NCBI GenBank assembly: GCA_965248805.1
Contig: CBDFKJ010000009.1
Coordinates: 186,001 to 250,000, forward strand
Length of the DNA: 64,000 nucleotides
Direction of reading: 5' to 3'
Origin: CBDFKJ01 sp965248805
Lineage (GTDB): Bacteria > Pseudomonadota > Alphaproteobacteria > UBA6615
How positions within the stretch are numbered: the first letter of the stretch is position 1; each line of letters opens with the position of its first letter. Positions 27,558 to 37,343 of this stretch are shown here, one piece after another. The notes beneath the pieces are model-generated. The model saw only the letters and a list, made by a program, of their open reading frames with translations. It had not been told where the DNA came from and did not search any database. The position numbers and the translations under genes were made by a program.

Positions 27558-28964
27558 ATGTCCGTCGCAGCCGTCCGTGCATCAATTACGCCGATCATCC
27601 TGTCCGGAGGCGCCGGCACACGGCTGTGGCCGCTCAGCCGGCGGCATAATCCGAAGCAGTTGATACCCCTGCTCGGCGAAGAGACGATGCTGCAACTGAC
27701 CGCGCGCCGCGTCGCCGGCGAGGGCTTCGCGCCACTGTGGGTCGTGTGCGGCGACAGCCACCATGCGGTGGTACGGGACCAACTCGGCGCGGCCGGCGTT
27801 CCGGCGGCCACCGTCGTGATCGAGCCGATGGCGCGCAACACCGCGCCCGCGGTGGCGGCGGCGGCGTTCGCATTGGTGCGCCAAGGCGATGACGCCTACA
27901 CGCTCGTTCTGCCGTCCGATCATCTGGTCGCCGACGTCGCCGCGTTCCTGGCCGCCGTCGATCGCGCGGCCGCCGCGGCGCAGCAGGGCAAGCTGGTCGC
28001 CTTCGGGCTGCCGCCGGCCGCGCCGGAGACGGGCTACGGCTATGTCGCGCGCGGCGATGCCTTGGACGGCCTTGGCGGGGCATTCTCGGTGGCGCGATTT
28101 AAGGAAAAGCCCGATCGTGACGAGGCGGAAACACTCGTGGCCGATGGCGGCTACTACTGGAACAGCGGCATGTTCCTGTTTCGCGCCGACGCCTACCTTG
28201 CCGAGCTCAAACGCCACGCGCCGACGGTTCATGCCGCCTGCGAAGAGGCCGTTCGACGCGCGACCCATGAACGCGGCGTCGTTCGGTTGGACGCCGACGC
28301 CTTTGCCGGGGCGACATCGATCTCGATCGATCACGCGGTCGTGGAGCACACATCGCAAGCCGCGGTAGTTCCCGCCGAGATGGGTTGGAGCGATGTCGGC
28401 GCCTTCTCGGCGCTGTGGGACGTGGGCACGCGCGATGCGTCGGGCAACGTCGTACGCGGCGACGTCGTATCGGAGGCCACGCACGATAGTTATCTGCACA
28501 GCAATGGGCCGTTGCTGGCGACGGTCGGTGTGCGCGACATGGTGGTGGTCGCCAATGACGATGCGGTGCTGGTTGCGCGCAAGGACGCCGTCCAGGGCGT
28601 CCGCGACATCGCCGCACGGTTGGCGGCGGAAGGGCGGCCGCAGATGGCTCGGCATCGTCGCGAGACGCATAGCTGGGGTTGCATCGAGACCATTGCCGAT
28701 GAGCCCGATTTTCGTGTACGCCGCATCGACATCAACGCGGGCCGCTCGGTGACGTTCCCGCCGCACGGCGATAGTCCGCGGAAGTGGATCGGGGCGCGCG
28801 GCACGGTGCGCGTCGAGGCCGAAGGCGAGCGTTTTGAGATTGCGCAAGGCGGGACGGCGCATTTGGCCGGTGACACGGGCTATGTCGCCGCACCGGTCGG
28901 CGACGGCGATGCCGCGGTGCTCGAGATCTCGTACAGCGCGCCACCCGCCAGCGAAAAGGAGTGA
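27558..28964 (+). CDS. manC: Mannose-1-phosphate guanylyltransferase / mannose-6-phosphate isomerase
   Basis: 468 residues from ATG 27558 (aggggaca ribosome site). The nucleotidyltransferase domain starts 'ITPIILSGGAGTRLWPLSRR' and has 'NPKQLIPLLGEETMLQL' (pyrophosphorylase signature) and 'FKEKPDRDEAETLV'. The C-terminal cupin (type II PMI) includes 'SWGCIETIADEPDFRVRRID' and 'GRSVTFPPHGDSPRKWIGAR'. Makes GDP-mannose for exopolysaccharide, LPS or glycoprotein synthesis. It is followed 4 bp later by a VOC gene, likely one transcript. IS-B copy 1 ends 26 bp upstream, so its native promoter is lost or lies within the IS. Confidence 0.88.
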   Translation: MSVAAVRASITPIILSGGAGTRLWPLSRRHNPKQLIPLLGEETMLQLTARRVAGEGFAPLWVVCGDSHHAVVRDQLGAAGVPAATVVIEPMARNTAPAVAAAAFALVRQGDDAYTLVLPSDHLVADVAAFLAAVDRAAAAAQQGKLVAFGLPPAAPETGYGYVARGDALDGLGGAFSVARFKEKPDRDEAETLVADGGYYWNSGMFLFRADAYLAELKRHAPTVHAACEEAVRRATHERGVVRLDADAFAGATSISIDHAVVEHTSQAAVVPAEMGWSDVGAFSALWDVGTRDASGNVVRGDVVSEATHDSYLHSNGPLLATVGVRDMVVVANDDAVLVARKDAVQGVRDIAARLAAEGRPQMARHRRETHSWGCIETIADEPDFRVRRIDINAGRSVTFPPHGDSPRKWIGARGTVRVEAEGERFEIAQGGTAHLAGDTGYVAAPVGDGDAAVLEISYSAPPASEKE

Positions 28965-28968
28965 GACG

Positions 28969-30788
28969 ATGACAGAAATGCCACAGTGCCGCACTGCCAG
29001 CCCGTATTTGTTCGTCGCTGACGTCGAACGCGCGGCTGGCTACTATCGCGATGCTCTCGGTTTCAGCTTCGATCGGTTCTGGGGAGAACCGCCATGCTTT
29101 GTCATCGTCTGCCGCGACTCGGCGCAGTTGATGCTCAGCAGCAATGGCAACGGCGCACGACCCAATCGCGCGTTCGATGAGCATGCCTGGGATGCCTATG
29201 TCTATGTCCGCGATGCCGACGCGCTGCACGAGGAGCTTAACAGCCCGTTGAAAAAGTCGCGGCCATCTGACTCTGTGACGAGGGCATGGTTCGAGTCGGG
29301 AGCTTCGTCATGGCGTTGGGACGACAAGGGGATCGACAGGTGGACTTGATGGTCAGTTGGGCAGAGATGCCTCGCTCGCCCGGCCACGTGTTTTACGACC
29401 AGCTGGCTGGTCGATGCCGGTTTCGATGCGTTCGCCGAGGACCTGTGTGAGCCCTATTACGCGCCAGGGATCGGACGTCCGGGAATCCCACCGGGGCGTT
29501 ACTTCCGGATGCACCTGGTCGGCTACTTCGAAGGCCTCGACAGTGAGCGGGCGTTGGAGTGGCGGTGCGCCGACAGCTTGTCGCTGCGTGAGTTCTTGCG
29601 CCTGGAGGCGCGCGCACGTGTGCCTGACCACTCGTCGTTGAGCACGATCCGCAGCCGCACGCGGTGCATGAGGCAGTGTTCGCCTGGGTGCTGGACGTTC
29701 TTGGCGAGCACGGCCTGGTCAAGGGCGAGCGGATTGGGGTCGATGCTTCGACCATGGAGGCGAACGCGGCGCTGCGCTCGATCGTGCGCCGCGACAGCGG
29801 CGAAAGCTATCGCCAGATGCTGCAGCGCATGGCCGCCGACAGCGGGATCGAGACCGCGGCGAATGACTTGGCGCAGATGGATCGGCGGCGCAAGGGCAAG
29901 AAACTCTCCAATGCGGACTGGGTCTCGACGCGGAGGCCAAAATCGCCAGGATGAAGGACGGCACGACGCATCTGGCCTACAAGCCCGAACACGCGGTCGA
30001 CCTCGACACCGGGGCGGTGATCGCGGCCGAGCTGTATCCGGCCGATCAGGGCGACACGACCACCCTGCCGACAACGTTGACGTCAGCCGAGGCCAAGCTG
30101 GCGGCTGTGGGCGCAGCGCCGACGGCCGACGAACCGGCGGAGCTGGTGACCGACAAAGGCTACTTCGGCCGCGAGGTGCTGAAGTCCCTTGCCGACGGCG
30201 CCTGGACGACCCGCATCGCCGAACCGAAGGGCAAGGGGCTCTCGCGCTGGCACGGCGACGACGCCGCTCGGCGGGCCGTTTACAACAACCGCAACCGATT
30301 GCTGTCGGGCGTGGCGAAGGCCGCGTTCAAACTCCGCGCCGAAGTGGTCGAGCGGGGCTTCTCCCAGGTCCTCGATCGCGGCGGCATGCGCCGCACTTGG
30401 CTGCGCGGGCGCGAGAACGTCGGCAAGCGCTATCTGATCCACGTCGCCGGACACAACCTGGGCGTCCTATTGCGCCAGTTGATCGGCGCCGGGACCCCGC
30501 GAGAGGCTGCGGCCAAGGGCTTGGCGGTCCTGCTGCTTGTCTTGCGACAGGAACAATCGCTGATCATTATCCTCGCCCTCAATAACCCCCCGGCGCCGGG
30601 TCTCGCCGCCGCCATTGTTATCACGCCCGATGCTTCATCAACTCAGTCTTCTTCAACGGGCTGTTAAGGGTCGCGGCGCAGAGATCGTGAAACCGCCCAC
30701 CGATCAGGTCTATGATTGCCGGGAGTTCGAAGTGCGCGACCCCGACGGTCATGTCATCTGTTTCGCCCAAGATATTGAGAACGCTTGA
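28969..30788 (+). pseudogene. VOC-family (glyoxalase/bleomycin-resistance) gene disrupted by IS-B copy 2
   Basis: The first part (ATG 28969) reads MTEMPQCRTASPYLFVADVE and 'RAAGYYRDALGFSFDRFWGE' up to 'RDADALHEEL'. After the IS, 30668 onward gives 'GRGAEIVKPPTDQVYDCREF', 'EVRDPDGHVICFAQDIENA' and TGA 30786. Removing the element and one TTAA restores ctt aag ggt, an uninterrupted frame of about 130 residues with the complete two-module VOC fold. The second module keeps the metal-site glutamate in 'CREFEVRDPDGH'. Substrate unknown. Confidence 0.9.
29241..30663 (+). mobile_element. IS-B copy 2 with TTAA target duplication (1423 bp)
   Basis: Bounded by cagcccgttgaaaaagt and cttcttcaacgggctg, with TTAA on both sides (29237-29240 and 30664-30667). 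It is almost identical to copy 1, including the same 8-bp and two 7-bp deletions; one visible difference turns an alanine codon in 'RGFAQVLDRGGMRR' into serine. Since the transposase frame is broken in every copy, insertion here must have used protein supplied elsewhere, or the lesions spread afterwards by gene conversion. Confidence 0.9.
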
Positions 30789-30815
30789 GCACATTTGCGA
30801 GGAGGCCGCCCGGAC

Positions 30816-32438
30816 ATGTCCAATGGGGTTCAGCACATCACCATCGTCGGCGGCGGGACGGCCGGCTGGCTAGCGGCGGCGACGTTGTGGGAGTTCATCA
30901 ACGCACGCAGCGATCAGTCCGGCATCGAGGTGACGTTGATCGAGTCGCCCAAGGTGCCGACGGTCGGTGTCGGCGAGGCGACGGTTCCGGCGATGCCACG
31001 GTTGCTGCGCCAGTTGAGGATCGACGAGGCGGAGTTTTTTCGCCGCTGTAACTCCTCGTTCAAATGCGCCGTTCGCTTCGTCGATTGGAACCGCACGCCC
31101 GACGGCAAGGCGATGTCCTACCTCAATCCCTTCAACGTCGGCCAGTATCCCGGCGGCTTCAATCCCGGTTACTTTGTCAATCAATTCGGGCTGCCGCCGG
31201 GAGCGACCAGTCTGCTTGACGCCTTGCTGCCGACCCAGGCCGCGATCGACGCCCAACGCGCGCCGCGTGCCCTGGATGACAAGCCGTTCACGTCGCAAGT
31301 CGGGTACGCCTACCATCTGGACGCCGGTCTGTTCGCCAATTTTTTGCGCGATGTCAGTGTCAAGAAAGGCGTTCGGCATCTGCGCGACGACGTCGTGGAC
31401 GTCGAACAGGACGAACGTGGCTTCATCACAGCGCTGCAGCTTGAACGCGGTGGCCGGCATCCGGTCGAGTTCGTTCTCGACTGCACCGGGTTTCGTGGCC
31501 TGATCATCAACAAGGTCCTGGATGAGCCGTTCGAGTCCTATGGCCGCTATCTGCTGTGCGACCGCGCCGTCGCGGTCCAGATACCGCACCTGTCGCTGGA
31601 GACGATCGATCCGTGCACTACCAGCACGGCGCTAAGCTCCGGCTGGGTGTGGCGCGTGCCGCTGGTCAGTCGGATCGGCACCGGCTACGTGTTCTCCAGC
31701 CAGTTCCGTAGCGATCAGGAAGCGATCGACGAGTTGGTGCAGCATCCGCAATCGCGTGGCCATGAGGTTACCGTCGAGCCCCGTGCCATCGGCATGCGGG
31801 TCGGGCGCACACGGCGATCGTGGGTCAATAACTGCGTTGCGGTCGGCCTGTCTAGTGGCTTTATCGAGCCGCTGGAATCAACTGCCATCTTCATGATCGA
31901 GATGGCGATGCGATGGTTCGTCGAGCACTTTCCCGATCGCGCGGTCAGCGCGCCGCTGGCCCAAAGTTACAATCGCCGGATGGAGGCGATGTATGACGAA
32001 GTGCGCGACTTTATTGTTATGCATTACGTGACGTCCAACCGCAGCGATTCACCGTTCTGGCCAGCGGCCCGCAACGATGTCGAGGTGCCGGACACACTGC
32101 GTGAGAATCTGGAGCTGTGGCGCCACCGCATGCCAAGTCCGATGGATCGGGCGGGCACAACGCTGTTCAACTTCTGGAACTACTTCTTCATGCTCGGCGC
32201 CAAGGGCTACTTCGACGGCATCGAGTATCCGCTGCAGGACACGGTCAACAAGAAGATCTGGGAGCACTTTTCATCCGGTCTGGTGCAGACCAAGAAGCGC
32301 CTCGTGAGCACCCTGCCGAGTCACTACGAACTGTTGACACGATTGCACGGGCGCGATCTGAGCGCGCCGCAGGCATTGGCGGGACTTAAGGGCGTTGGGG
32401 CGCCGGCGTCGACGGTGCCTCTGCCCTACATTCTGTGA
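30816..32438 (+). CDS. Flavin-dependent halogenase (tryptophan halogenase family)
   Basis: 540 residues from ATG 30816 (gaggagg 11 bp upstream). The FAD-binding motif is 'HITIVGGGTAGWLAAATLWE'. 'GVGEATVPAMPRLLRQL' and 'CNSSFKCAVRFVDWNRTPDG' supply the region of the catalytic lysine (K79 in PrnA). 'LSSGWVWRVPLVSRIGTG' is the WxWxIP-like halogenase motif, and 'GLSSGFIEPLESTAIFMIEM' carries the conserved glutamate. Family members chlorinate or brominate tryptophan or other electron-rich substrates with FADH2 and HOCl; a separate flavin reductase is needed and none is adjacent. The substrate cannot be told. It follows manC and the VOC gene. Confidence 0.85.
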   Translation: MSNGVQHITIVGGGTAGWLAAATLWEFINARSDQSGIEVTLIESPKVPTVGVGEATVPAMPRLLRQLRIDEAEFFRRCNSSFKCAVRFVDWNRTPDGKAMSYLNPFNVGQYPGGFNPGYFVNQFGLPPGATSLLDALLPTQAAIDAQRAPRALDDKPFTSQVGYAYHLDAGLFANFLRDVSVKKGVRHLRDDVVDVEQDERGFITALQLERGGRHPVEFVLDCTGFRGLIINKVLDEPFESYGRYLLCDRAVAVQIPHLSLETIDPCTTSTALSSGWVWRVPLVSRIGTGYVFSSQFRSDQEAIDELVQHPQSRGHEVTVEPRAIGMRVGRTRRSWVNNCVAVGLSSGFIEPLESTAIFMIEMAMRWFVEHFPDRAVSAPLAQSYNRRMEAMYDEVRDFIVMHYVTSNRSDSPFWPAARNDVEVPDTLRENLELWRHRMPSPMDRAGTTLFNFWNYFFMLGAKGYFDGIEYPLQDTVNKKIWEHFSSGLVQTKKRLVSTLPSHYELLTRLHGRDLSAPQALAGLKGVGAPASTVPLPYIL

Positions 32439-32462
32439 CGCGGCGCGCTGTCACCGACTCTG

Positions 32463-33233
32463 CTAACGTACCGCGGCCAGTCTGGCACGCGCGGGCGGGG
32501 CGGTTTGCGCGATCTCACGGATGAGCTTGTTGAGAATCGCGGCCGCGAAGTCTTCGAAGCTCTTGGCCACAATGTAGAATGAGCCGGGCCCGCCGATCAC
32601 AAAGTTATCGAAATAGTCATCCAGATCTTGTGGTGGCGGCCGGCCATACGGATTGGGCCGGTCATTCAATATCGGCAGGCCGTTGATGGTGACGCCGCGT
32701 TCGACCGCCTCGTCACGCGACACCGTCACCGTGCGACCGATGTTGTTGTAGCCGTCGCTCGAAATGTCGATGACGTTTCGCGTTCCTTCGAAACCATTTC
32801 CGTCAAACTTCTTGGTGGCGTAGTCGATGGCAGCGCTGATCGACGTGCGCCGCGCCCGCACAACGGGTACTTCGGACAGAGCCGAGGCGAAGGCGTTGGC
32901 GCTGGTCTCGTCCTCGATCAGCGTCCAGTCGACGATCGTGCGCTGATTGTGGTCGCCGGACCACTCGACATAGGTCACGGCAATGCTTTGCAGCGGACCT
33001 TGCCTAATGGCCTCGATGACCTGGTGATGCGTGAGCGCCTCCAGATAGCCCCTGCGTTGCAGCTTCGCCTCCTCCTCGTCGATGCTGCCGGAAACATCAA
33101 CCGCCAGCACCAGTTCCAGATCGACCGGATGATCCTGTCCGCGCGCCTGCGGCGCCAAAGCGATCGCGATCATCAGGGCAGCCGAACCGAACAACGCCAA
33201 CTGAGGAGAGCGTTTCATGCCGAGACCTTTCAT
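32463..33233 (-). CDS. DUF1194 protein with von Willebrand A domain, secreted
   Basis: 256 residues; a signal peptide 'QLALFGSAALMIAIALAPQA' ends near residue 33. The VWA/MIDAS motif 'VDLELVLAVDVSGSIDEEEA' (DxSxS) is followed by 'VRARRTSISAAIDYATKKFD' (threonine) and 'RNVIDISSDGYNNIG' (aspartate), so metal binding looks complete. The alternative start MKRSPQ at 33218 has aaagg upstream. Convergent with the halogenase gene (24 bp apart). Function in this family is unknown; a periplasmic adhesion or assembly role is typical of VWA proteins. Confidence 0.8.
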   Translation of the reverse strand: MKGLGMKRSPQLALFGSAALMIAIALAPQARGQDHPVDLELVLAVDVSGSIDEEEAKLQRRGYLEALTHHQVIEAIRQGPLQSIAVTYVEWSGDHNQRTIVDWTLIEDETSANAFASALSEVPVVRARRTSISAAIDYATKKFDGNGFEGTRNVIDISSDGYNNIGRTVTVSRDEAVERGVTINGLPILNDRPNPYGRPPPQDLDDYFDNFVIGGPGSFYIVAKSFEDFAAAILNKLIREIAQTAPPARARLAAVR

Positions 33234-33493
33234 TGGTGGAGAAGGGCAGAGTGCACTGCAGACAATTCATAGTGAAGCGTCGCCCACGTCAAGTTTCATG
33301 CTGATCCAGATCAATGAGCGAAATGCCTGGGTAGTCTCCGAGTCGCGCGTCGAGCTAGCATACTAATGTATGCAAACGACCCGTCACGGCCCGTGCCGAC
33401 GTTGCGATGGCCGTCAAAATTGTGCTCGCTTTAAGCGTGCGCGCGGCGATCGCCGAGGCTACGTCGACGCGCGCCCCGTGATACGATCGGTTG
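33234..33493. other. Divergent intergenic region
   Basis: 260 bp between divergently transcribed DUF1194 and ftsH genes. It must hold both promoters; I see no clear consensus boxes or palindromes. Confidence 0.4.
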
Positions 33494-35324
33494 ATGGAAA
33501 AGCAGACCCACTTCAATTTCTGGTACTTCGTCGGCGCGCTGCTTCTGGTCTTGTGGCTGCAACAACATTGGCTGGACTCCCGCCAAGTCGAAACGGTGCC
33601 CTACAGCGAGTTCCGCCAACTCCTGCGCGACGGCAGGGTGCGCGAAATCGGCATCGCCGATGACTACATACGCGGCACGTTGGAGGAGCCGCTGGCTGAC
33701 GGTCAGCGGTTTATTTACACCGTGCGGGTCGAACCAACACTCGCCGAGGACCTCGATCAATTCGGCATCGAGTATCACGGTATCAAGGAAAGTGACATTC
33801 TCTCCAACATTCTGTCGTGGCTGCTGCCAATCGTCGTGTTTTTCGCGATCTGGATGTTCGTTCTCCGCCGCGTGTTCGAACGGCAAGGCATGGGCGGTCT
33901 CATGTCGGTCGGCAAGTCGAAGGCCAAGGTGTACTTGGAGACCGACACCAAGGTGACGTTCGACGATGTCGCCGGTGTCGACGAAGCCAAGGACGAGTTG
34001 AAGGAGGTCGTGGCCTTTCTGCGCGAGCCGGAGTCTTACGGAAGGCTGGGTGCGCGCATTCCCAAGGGCGTGCTGCTGGTCGGCCCGCCGGGCACCGGCA
34101 AGACACTGCTTGCCCGGGCCGTCGCCGGCGAGGCGGGTGTCCCGTTCTTTTCCATCAGCGGTTCGGAGTTCGTCGAGATGTTTGTTGGCGTCGGCGCCGC
34201 ACGCGTACGCGACTTGTTCCAGCAGGCTCTGAGCAAGGCGCCGTGCATCATTTTCATCGATGAACTCGATGCGCTGGGGCGCGCCCGCGGCATCTCGCCC
34301 GCCGGCGGCGGCATGGACGAAAAGGAACAGACACTGAACCAACTCTTGGCCGAACTCGACGGCTTCGATACAAAATCGGGCGTGGTACTGCTGGCGGCGA
34401 CCAACCGCCCGGAAATTCTCGATCCGGCATTGCTGCGCGCCGGCCGCTTCGACCGCCAGGTGCTGGTCGACCGGCCGGACAAGTTGGGACGCGTGGCCAT
34501 CCTGCGTGTCCACATGAAGAAGATCATTGCCGGCGAAGACGTCGCCATCGAGCAGATCGCGGCGCTGACGCCGGGTTTCACCGGCGCCGATCTGGCAAAT
34601 TTGGTGAACGAGGCGGCGTTGTTGGACACGCGGCGCGGCGCCGGCGAAGTTGTGCTGGCCGACTTCACCAATGCCATCGAGCGTATCGTCGCCGGGCTGG
34701 AGAAGAAGAGCCGCGTGATGAACCCGCATGAGCGCCAGGTGATCGCCTACCACGAGACGGGCCACGCGCTCGTTGCCCTGGCGCTGCCTGGCACCGATCC
34801 GGTTCACAAGATCTCGATCATCCCGCGTGGCATCGGTGCGTTGGGCTATACGTTGCAGCGCCCGCACCGCGGACCGCTACCTAATGACCCGGCAGGAACT
34901 CGCCGACAAGATGGCGGTGCTGCTAGGCGGACGCGCGGCCGAACGGCTGGTGTTCGACCAGGTATCGACCGGCGCCGCCGACGATCTGAGCAAGGCCACC
35001 GATATCGCGCGCAACATGGTCATGCGCTACGGCATGGATGAGACCCTGGGACAGGTGACATACATGCCCGATCGGCCACTGTTTCTGGGTCAGACACTGA
35101 TCATGGAAAACGTCGGCCGCGAGTACGGCGAGCCGACGGCGCGCGAAATCGACACCGCGGTGCGGGCGCTGGTTGACGCCGCGTTCGATCAGGCAATGGC
35201 GATCCTCGGTGACTATCGTGCCGAGCTGGAAGCGACCGCGCAAAAGCTGTTGGAGCAGGAAACGCTGACCGAGGACGAACTGCCGTCCATCCCGCGCAAG
35301 GTGCGCGCCGCCGCCACCGGCTGA
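33494..35324 (+). pseudogene. ftsH: FtsH-like ATP-dependent zinc metalloprotease, one frameshift
   Basis: ATG 33494. Two N-terminal membrane helices (residues 10-24 and 108-125) flank a periplasmic domain; Walker A 'LLVGPPGTGKTLLARAVAGE' (197-204), Walker B 'CIIFIDELDALGRARG', SRH 'ATNRPEILDPALLRAGRFDR', and zinc site 'AYHETGHALVALALPG' at about 420. Near 34862 the frame goes to 'PHRGPLPNDP', while the true continuation 'DRYLMTRQELADKMAVLLGG' and 'RNMVMRYGMDETLGQVTYMP' is in another frame, ending at 35324. One base indel separates them; total about 610 residues. Either a lesion in an accessory FtsH or a sequence error. Confidence 0.85.
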
Positions 35325-35328
35325 CGCG

Positions 35329-35979
35329 CTATTTGGTGCCGAACAGGCGGTCGCCGGCGTCGCCGAGGCCCGGCACGATGTAGGCGTGATCGTTGAGGTG
35401 GCTGTCGAGCGCGGCCGTGTAGATCGGCAGGTGCGGGTGACGATCCAGCAAGACCTGCACACCTTCCGGCGCGGCGACCAACGCCAAGAAACGAATGTCG
35501 CCGTCTTCCACGCCATGCCTGTTCAGAACGTCGACCGCGGCCACCGCGGAATAGCCGGTCGCCAACATCGGATCGACCAGGATGAAGGGGCGTCCGCTGG
35601 GATCGGGAAGCTTGACGTAGTATTCCACCGGCCGCTTGGTCTCGGGGTCGCGGTACAGACCGATATGACCCTCGCGCGCCGCCGGCACCAGCTCGTGTAG
35701 GCCTTCGGCCATGCCGAGACCGGCGCGCAGGATCGACACGATCGCGAGCTTGCGGCCGTCGATCACCGGCGCGTCCATGGTCGTCAGCGGCGTTTCGACG
35801 CTTTGCGTCGCGATGGGCAGATCGCGCGTGATCTCGTAGCCCATCAGCAGCGTGATTTCCTTCAGCAGCTGTCGGAACAGGACCGTGGGCGTGTCGCGAT
35901 CACGCATGATGGACAGCTTGTGCGCGATCAACGGGTGATCGAGCACGCGCAGATTCGCGAAATCGGGGTGTGGGTCCAT
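35329..35979 (-). CDS. upp: Uracil phosphoribosyltransferase
   Basis: 216 residues. 'HPLIAHKLSIMRDRDTPTVL', 'GRKLAIVSILRAGLGMAEGL', and the PRPP-binding loop 'FILVDPMLATGYSAVAAVDV' are all present. The final 'YIVPGLGDAGDRLFGTK' is the uracil-recognising end. Converts uracil and PRPP to UMP. The start codon is shared with the deoA stop (ATGA at 35979), or lies one codon earlier at 35982, indicating translational coupling. Third gene of the ALDH16-deoA-upp operon: base released by DeoA can be salvaged here. Convergent with ftsH, 4 bp apart. Confidence 0.93.
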   Translation of the reverse strand: MDPHPDFANLRVLDHPLIAHKLSIMRDRDTPTVLFRQLLKEITLLMGYEITRDLPIATQSVETPLTTMDAPVIDGRKLAIVSILRAGLGMAEGLHELVPAAREGHIGLYRDPETKRPVEYYVKLPDPSGRPFILVDPMLATGYSAVAAVDVLNRHGVEDGDIRFLALVAAPEGVQVLLDRHPHLPIYTAALDSHLNDHAYIVPGLGDAGDRLFGTK

Positions 35980-37343
35980 CACGTCGTTCCCTTCTGCATC
36001 ACGGCGCCGGCGCCAAGGCGACGCAACACAACCGGCCCAACCGGCGCGGCGTGGTCGGACACCCGAACGGCCGCGCGCACCGCCCGTACCGCACCCTCCG
36101 CCGCCGCCGCGTCGCGCGCATGAACCACCGCGATGGGGCGCCCCGGCCCGACATCCTCGCCGATGCAGGCGATCTCGGCCAGCCCGACCGCATGATCGAT
36201 CGGCTGATCCGTGCGCGTGCGCCCGCCGCTCAGCCCGATGATCGCGAGGCCCAGGGCGCGCCCATCGATAGCCGCGACCACGCCGGATGCCTCCAGCTGC
36301 ACGGGCTGAACGATCGGTGCGGCGGGCAGGTAATCTTCGATGTGCTCGACGAAATCGTTGGGCGCGCCGAGCGCCGCCGCCATCTTAGAGAAACGCTCCA
36401 CAGGCGATCCCCTCTGAAGGGCGAGATTAATGCGTTCATGCGCCGCCGCTTCGTCGCTTGCGAGGCCGCCTTGAATCAGGAGCTCGACGCACAACTCCAT
36501 CGTTACCCTGTGGAGGCGCCGATCGCGCGTGCCGCCGGTCAGATAGTCAACCGCCTCGCGCACTTCCAAAGCATTGCCAGCGTTGCGGCCGAGCACTTGG
36601 TCCATGTCGGTCAGCAAGGCAGATGTGCGCAGACCCGCGCCGTTACCGACATCGACGATCGCCTGCGCCAGTTCCAGTGCGTCATCTAACTTGGGGAGGA
36701 AGGCGCCAGACCCGACTTTCACATCCATGCATAGCGCATCGAGGCCGGCGGCCAGCTTTTTCGACAGGATCGAGGCGACGATCAGCGGCACCGACTCGAC
36801 CGTCGCCGTCACGTCGCGAATGGAGTACAGCCGCCTGTCGGCCGGTGCCAGCTCCGCCGTCTGGCCGATGATGGCGCAGCCGACCTCGCGCACCACACGG
36901 CGAAAGCGCGCGAGGTCGGGCGCGGTGTCGTAGCCCGGGATACTGTCTAGTTTGTCCAGCGTGCCGCCAGCGTGTCCGAGGCCGCGGCCGGAGATCATCG
37001 GCACGTGAGCGCCGCATGCCGCCAGGATCGGCGCCAGCATCAGCGATACCTTGTCGCCGATGCCGCCGGTGGAGTGCTTGTCGACCACCGGCCCGCCGAG
37101 GCCGGCGCTCGACCAATCGAGCACTTCGCCGGAGCGGGTCATGGCGCGGGTCAGCGCCACCCGCTCGTCGGCGCCCATGCCGCTGAAGAACACCGCCATG
37201 GCAAACGCGGCGGCCTGGGCATCGCTCACCGAACCGTCGGTCAGGCCGGCGATGACGAACTCGATCTCATCGGTACTGAGGGTGCGCCCGTCGCGCTTGT
37301 TGCGAATGACTTCCTGCGGCAGCAACCGGGCGTCACTCGCCAT
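35979..37343 (-). CDS. deoA: Thymidine phosphorylase
   Basis: 454 residues from ATG 37343. 'LPQEVIRNKRDGRTLSTDEI' (N-terminal helical domain), 'GGPVVDKHSTGGIGDKVSLM' (phosphate loop with catalytic H and K), 'ISGRGLGHAGGTLDKLDSIP' (family signature), 'ASILSKKLAAGLDALCMDVK' and 'VGSGAFLPKL'. Splits thymidine or deoxyuridine with phosphate to base plus deoxyribose-1-phosphate. It overlaps the upstream ALDH gene by 11 bp and upp by 4 bp: a tightly coupled nucleoside catabolic operon. deoB/deoC are not in the window. Confidence 0.93.
   Translation of the reverse strand: MASDARLLPQEVIRNKRDGRTLSTDEIEFVIAGLTDGSVSDAQAAAFAMAVFFSGMGADERVALTRAMTRSGEVLDWSSAGLGGPVVDKHSTGGIGDKVSLMLAPILAACGAHVPMISGRGLGHAGGTLDKLDSIPGYDTAPDLARFRRVVREVGCAIIGQTAELAPADRRLYSIRDVTATVESVPLIVASILSKKLAAGLDALCMDVKVGSGAFLPKLDDALELAQAIVDVGNGAGLRTSALLTDMDQVLGRNAGNALEVREAVDYLTGGTRDRRLHRVTMELCVELLIQGGLASDEAAAHERINLALQRGSPVERFSKMAAALGAPNDFVEHIEDYLPAAPIVQPVQLEASGVVAAIDGRALGLAIIGLSGGRTRTDQPIDHAVGLAEIACIGEDVGPGRPIAVVHARDAAAAEGAVRAVRAAVRVSDHAAPVGPVVLRRLGAGAVMQKGTT

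Noticed and set aside
29509..30585. 358-residue plus-strand ORF in IS-B (also at 26377 and 58517)
   Set aside because: It is only partly in the transposase frame; after the deletion it reads Arg-rich shadow sequence without homology.
26109..30663. Composite transposon formed by IS-B copies 1 and 2 around manC
   Set aside because: Copy 2 has its own TTAA duplication inside the VOC gene, showing a separate insertion; the outer flanks CTAA and TTAA are not a shared duplication.
34860..34870. Programmed frameshift in ftsH
   Set aside because: No slippery heptamer or downstream stimulator is visible, and FtsH proteins are not known to use frameshifting; indel or sequence error is simpler.
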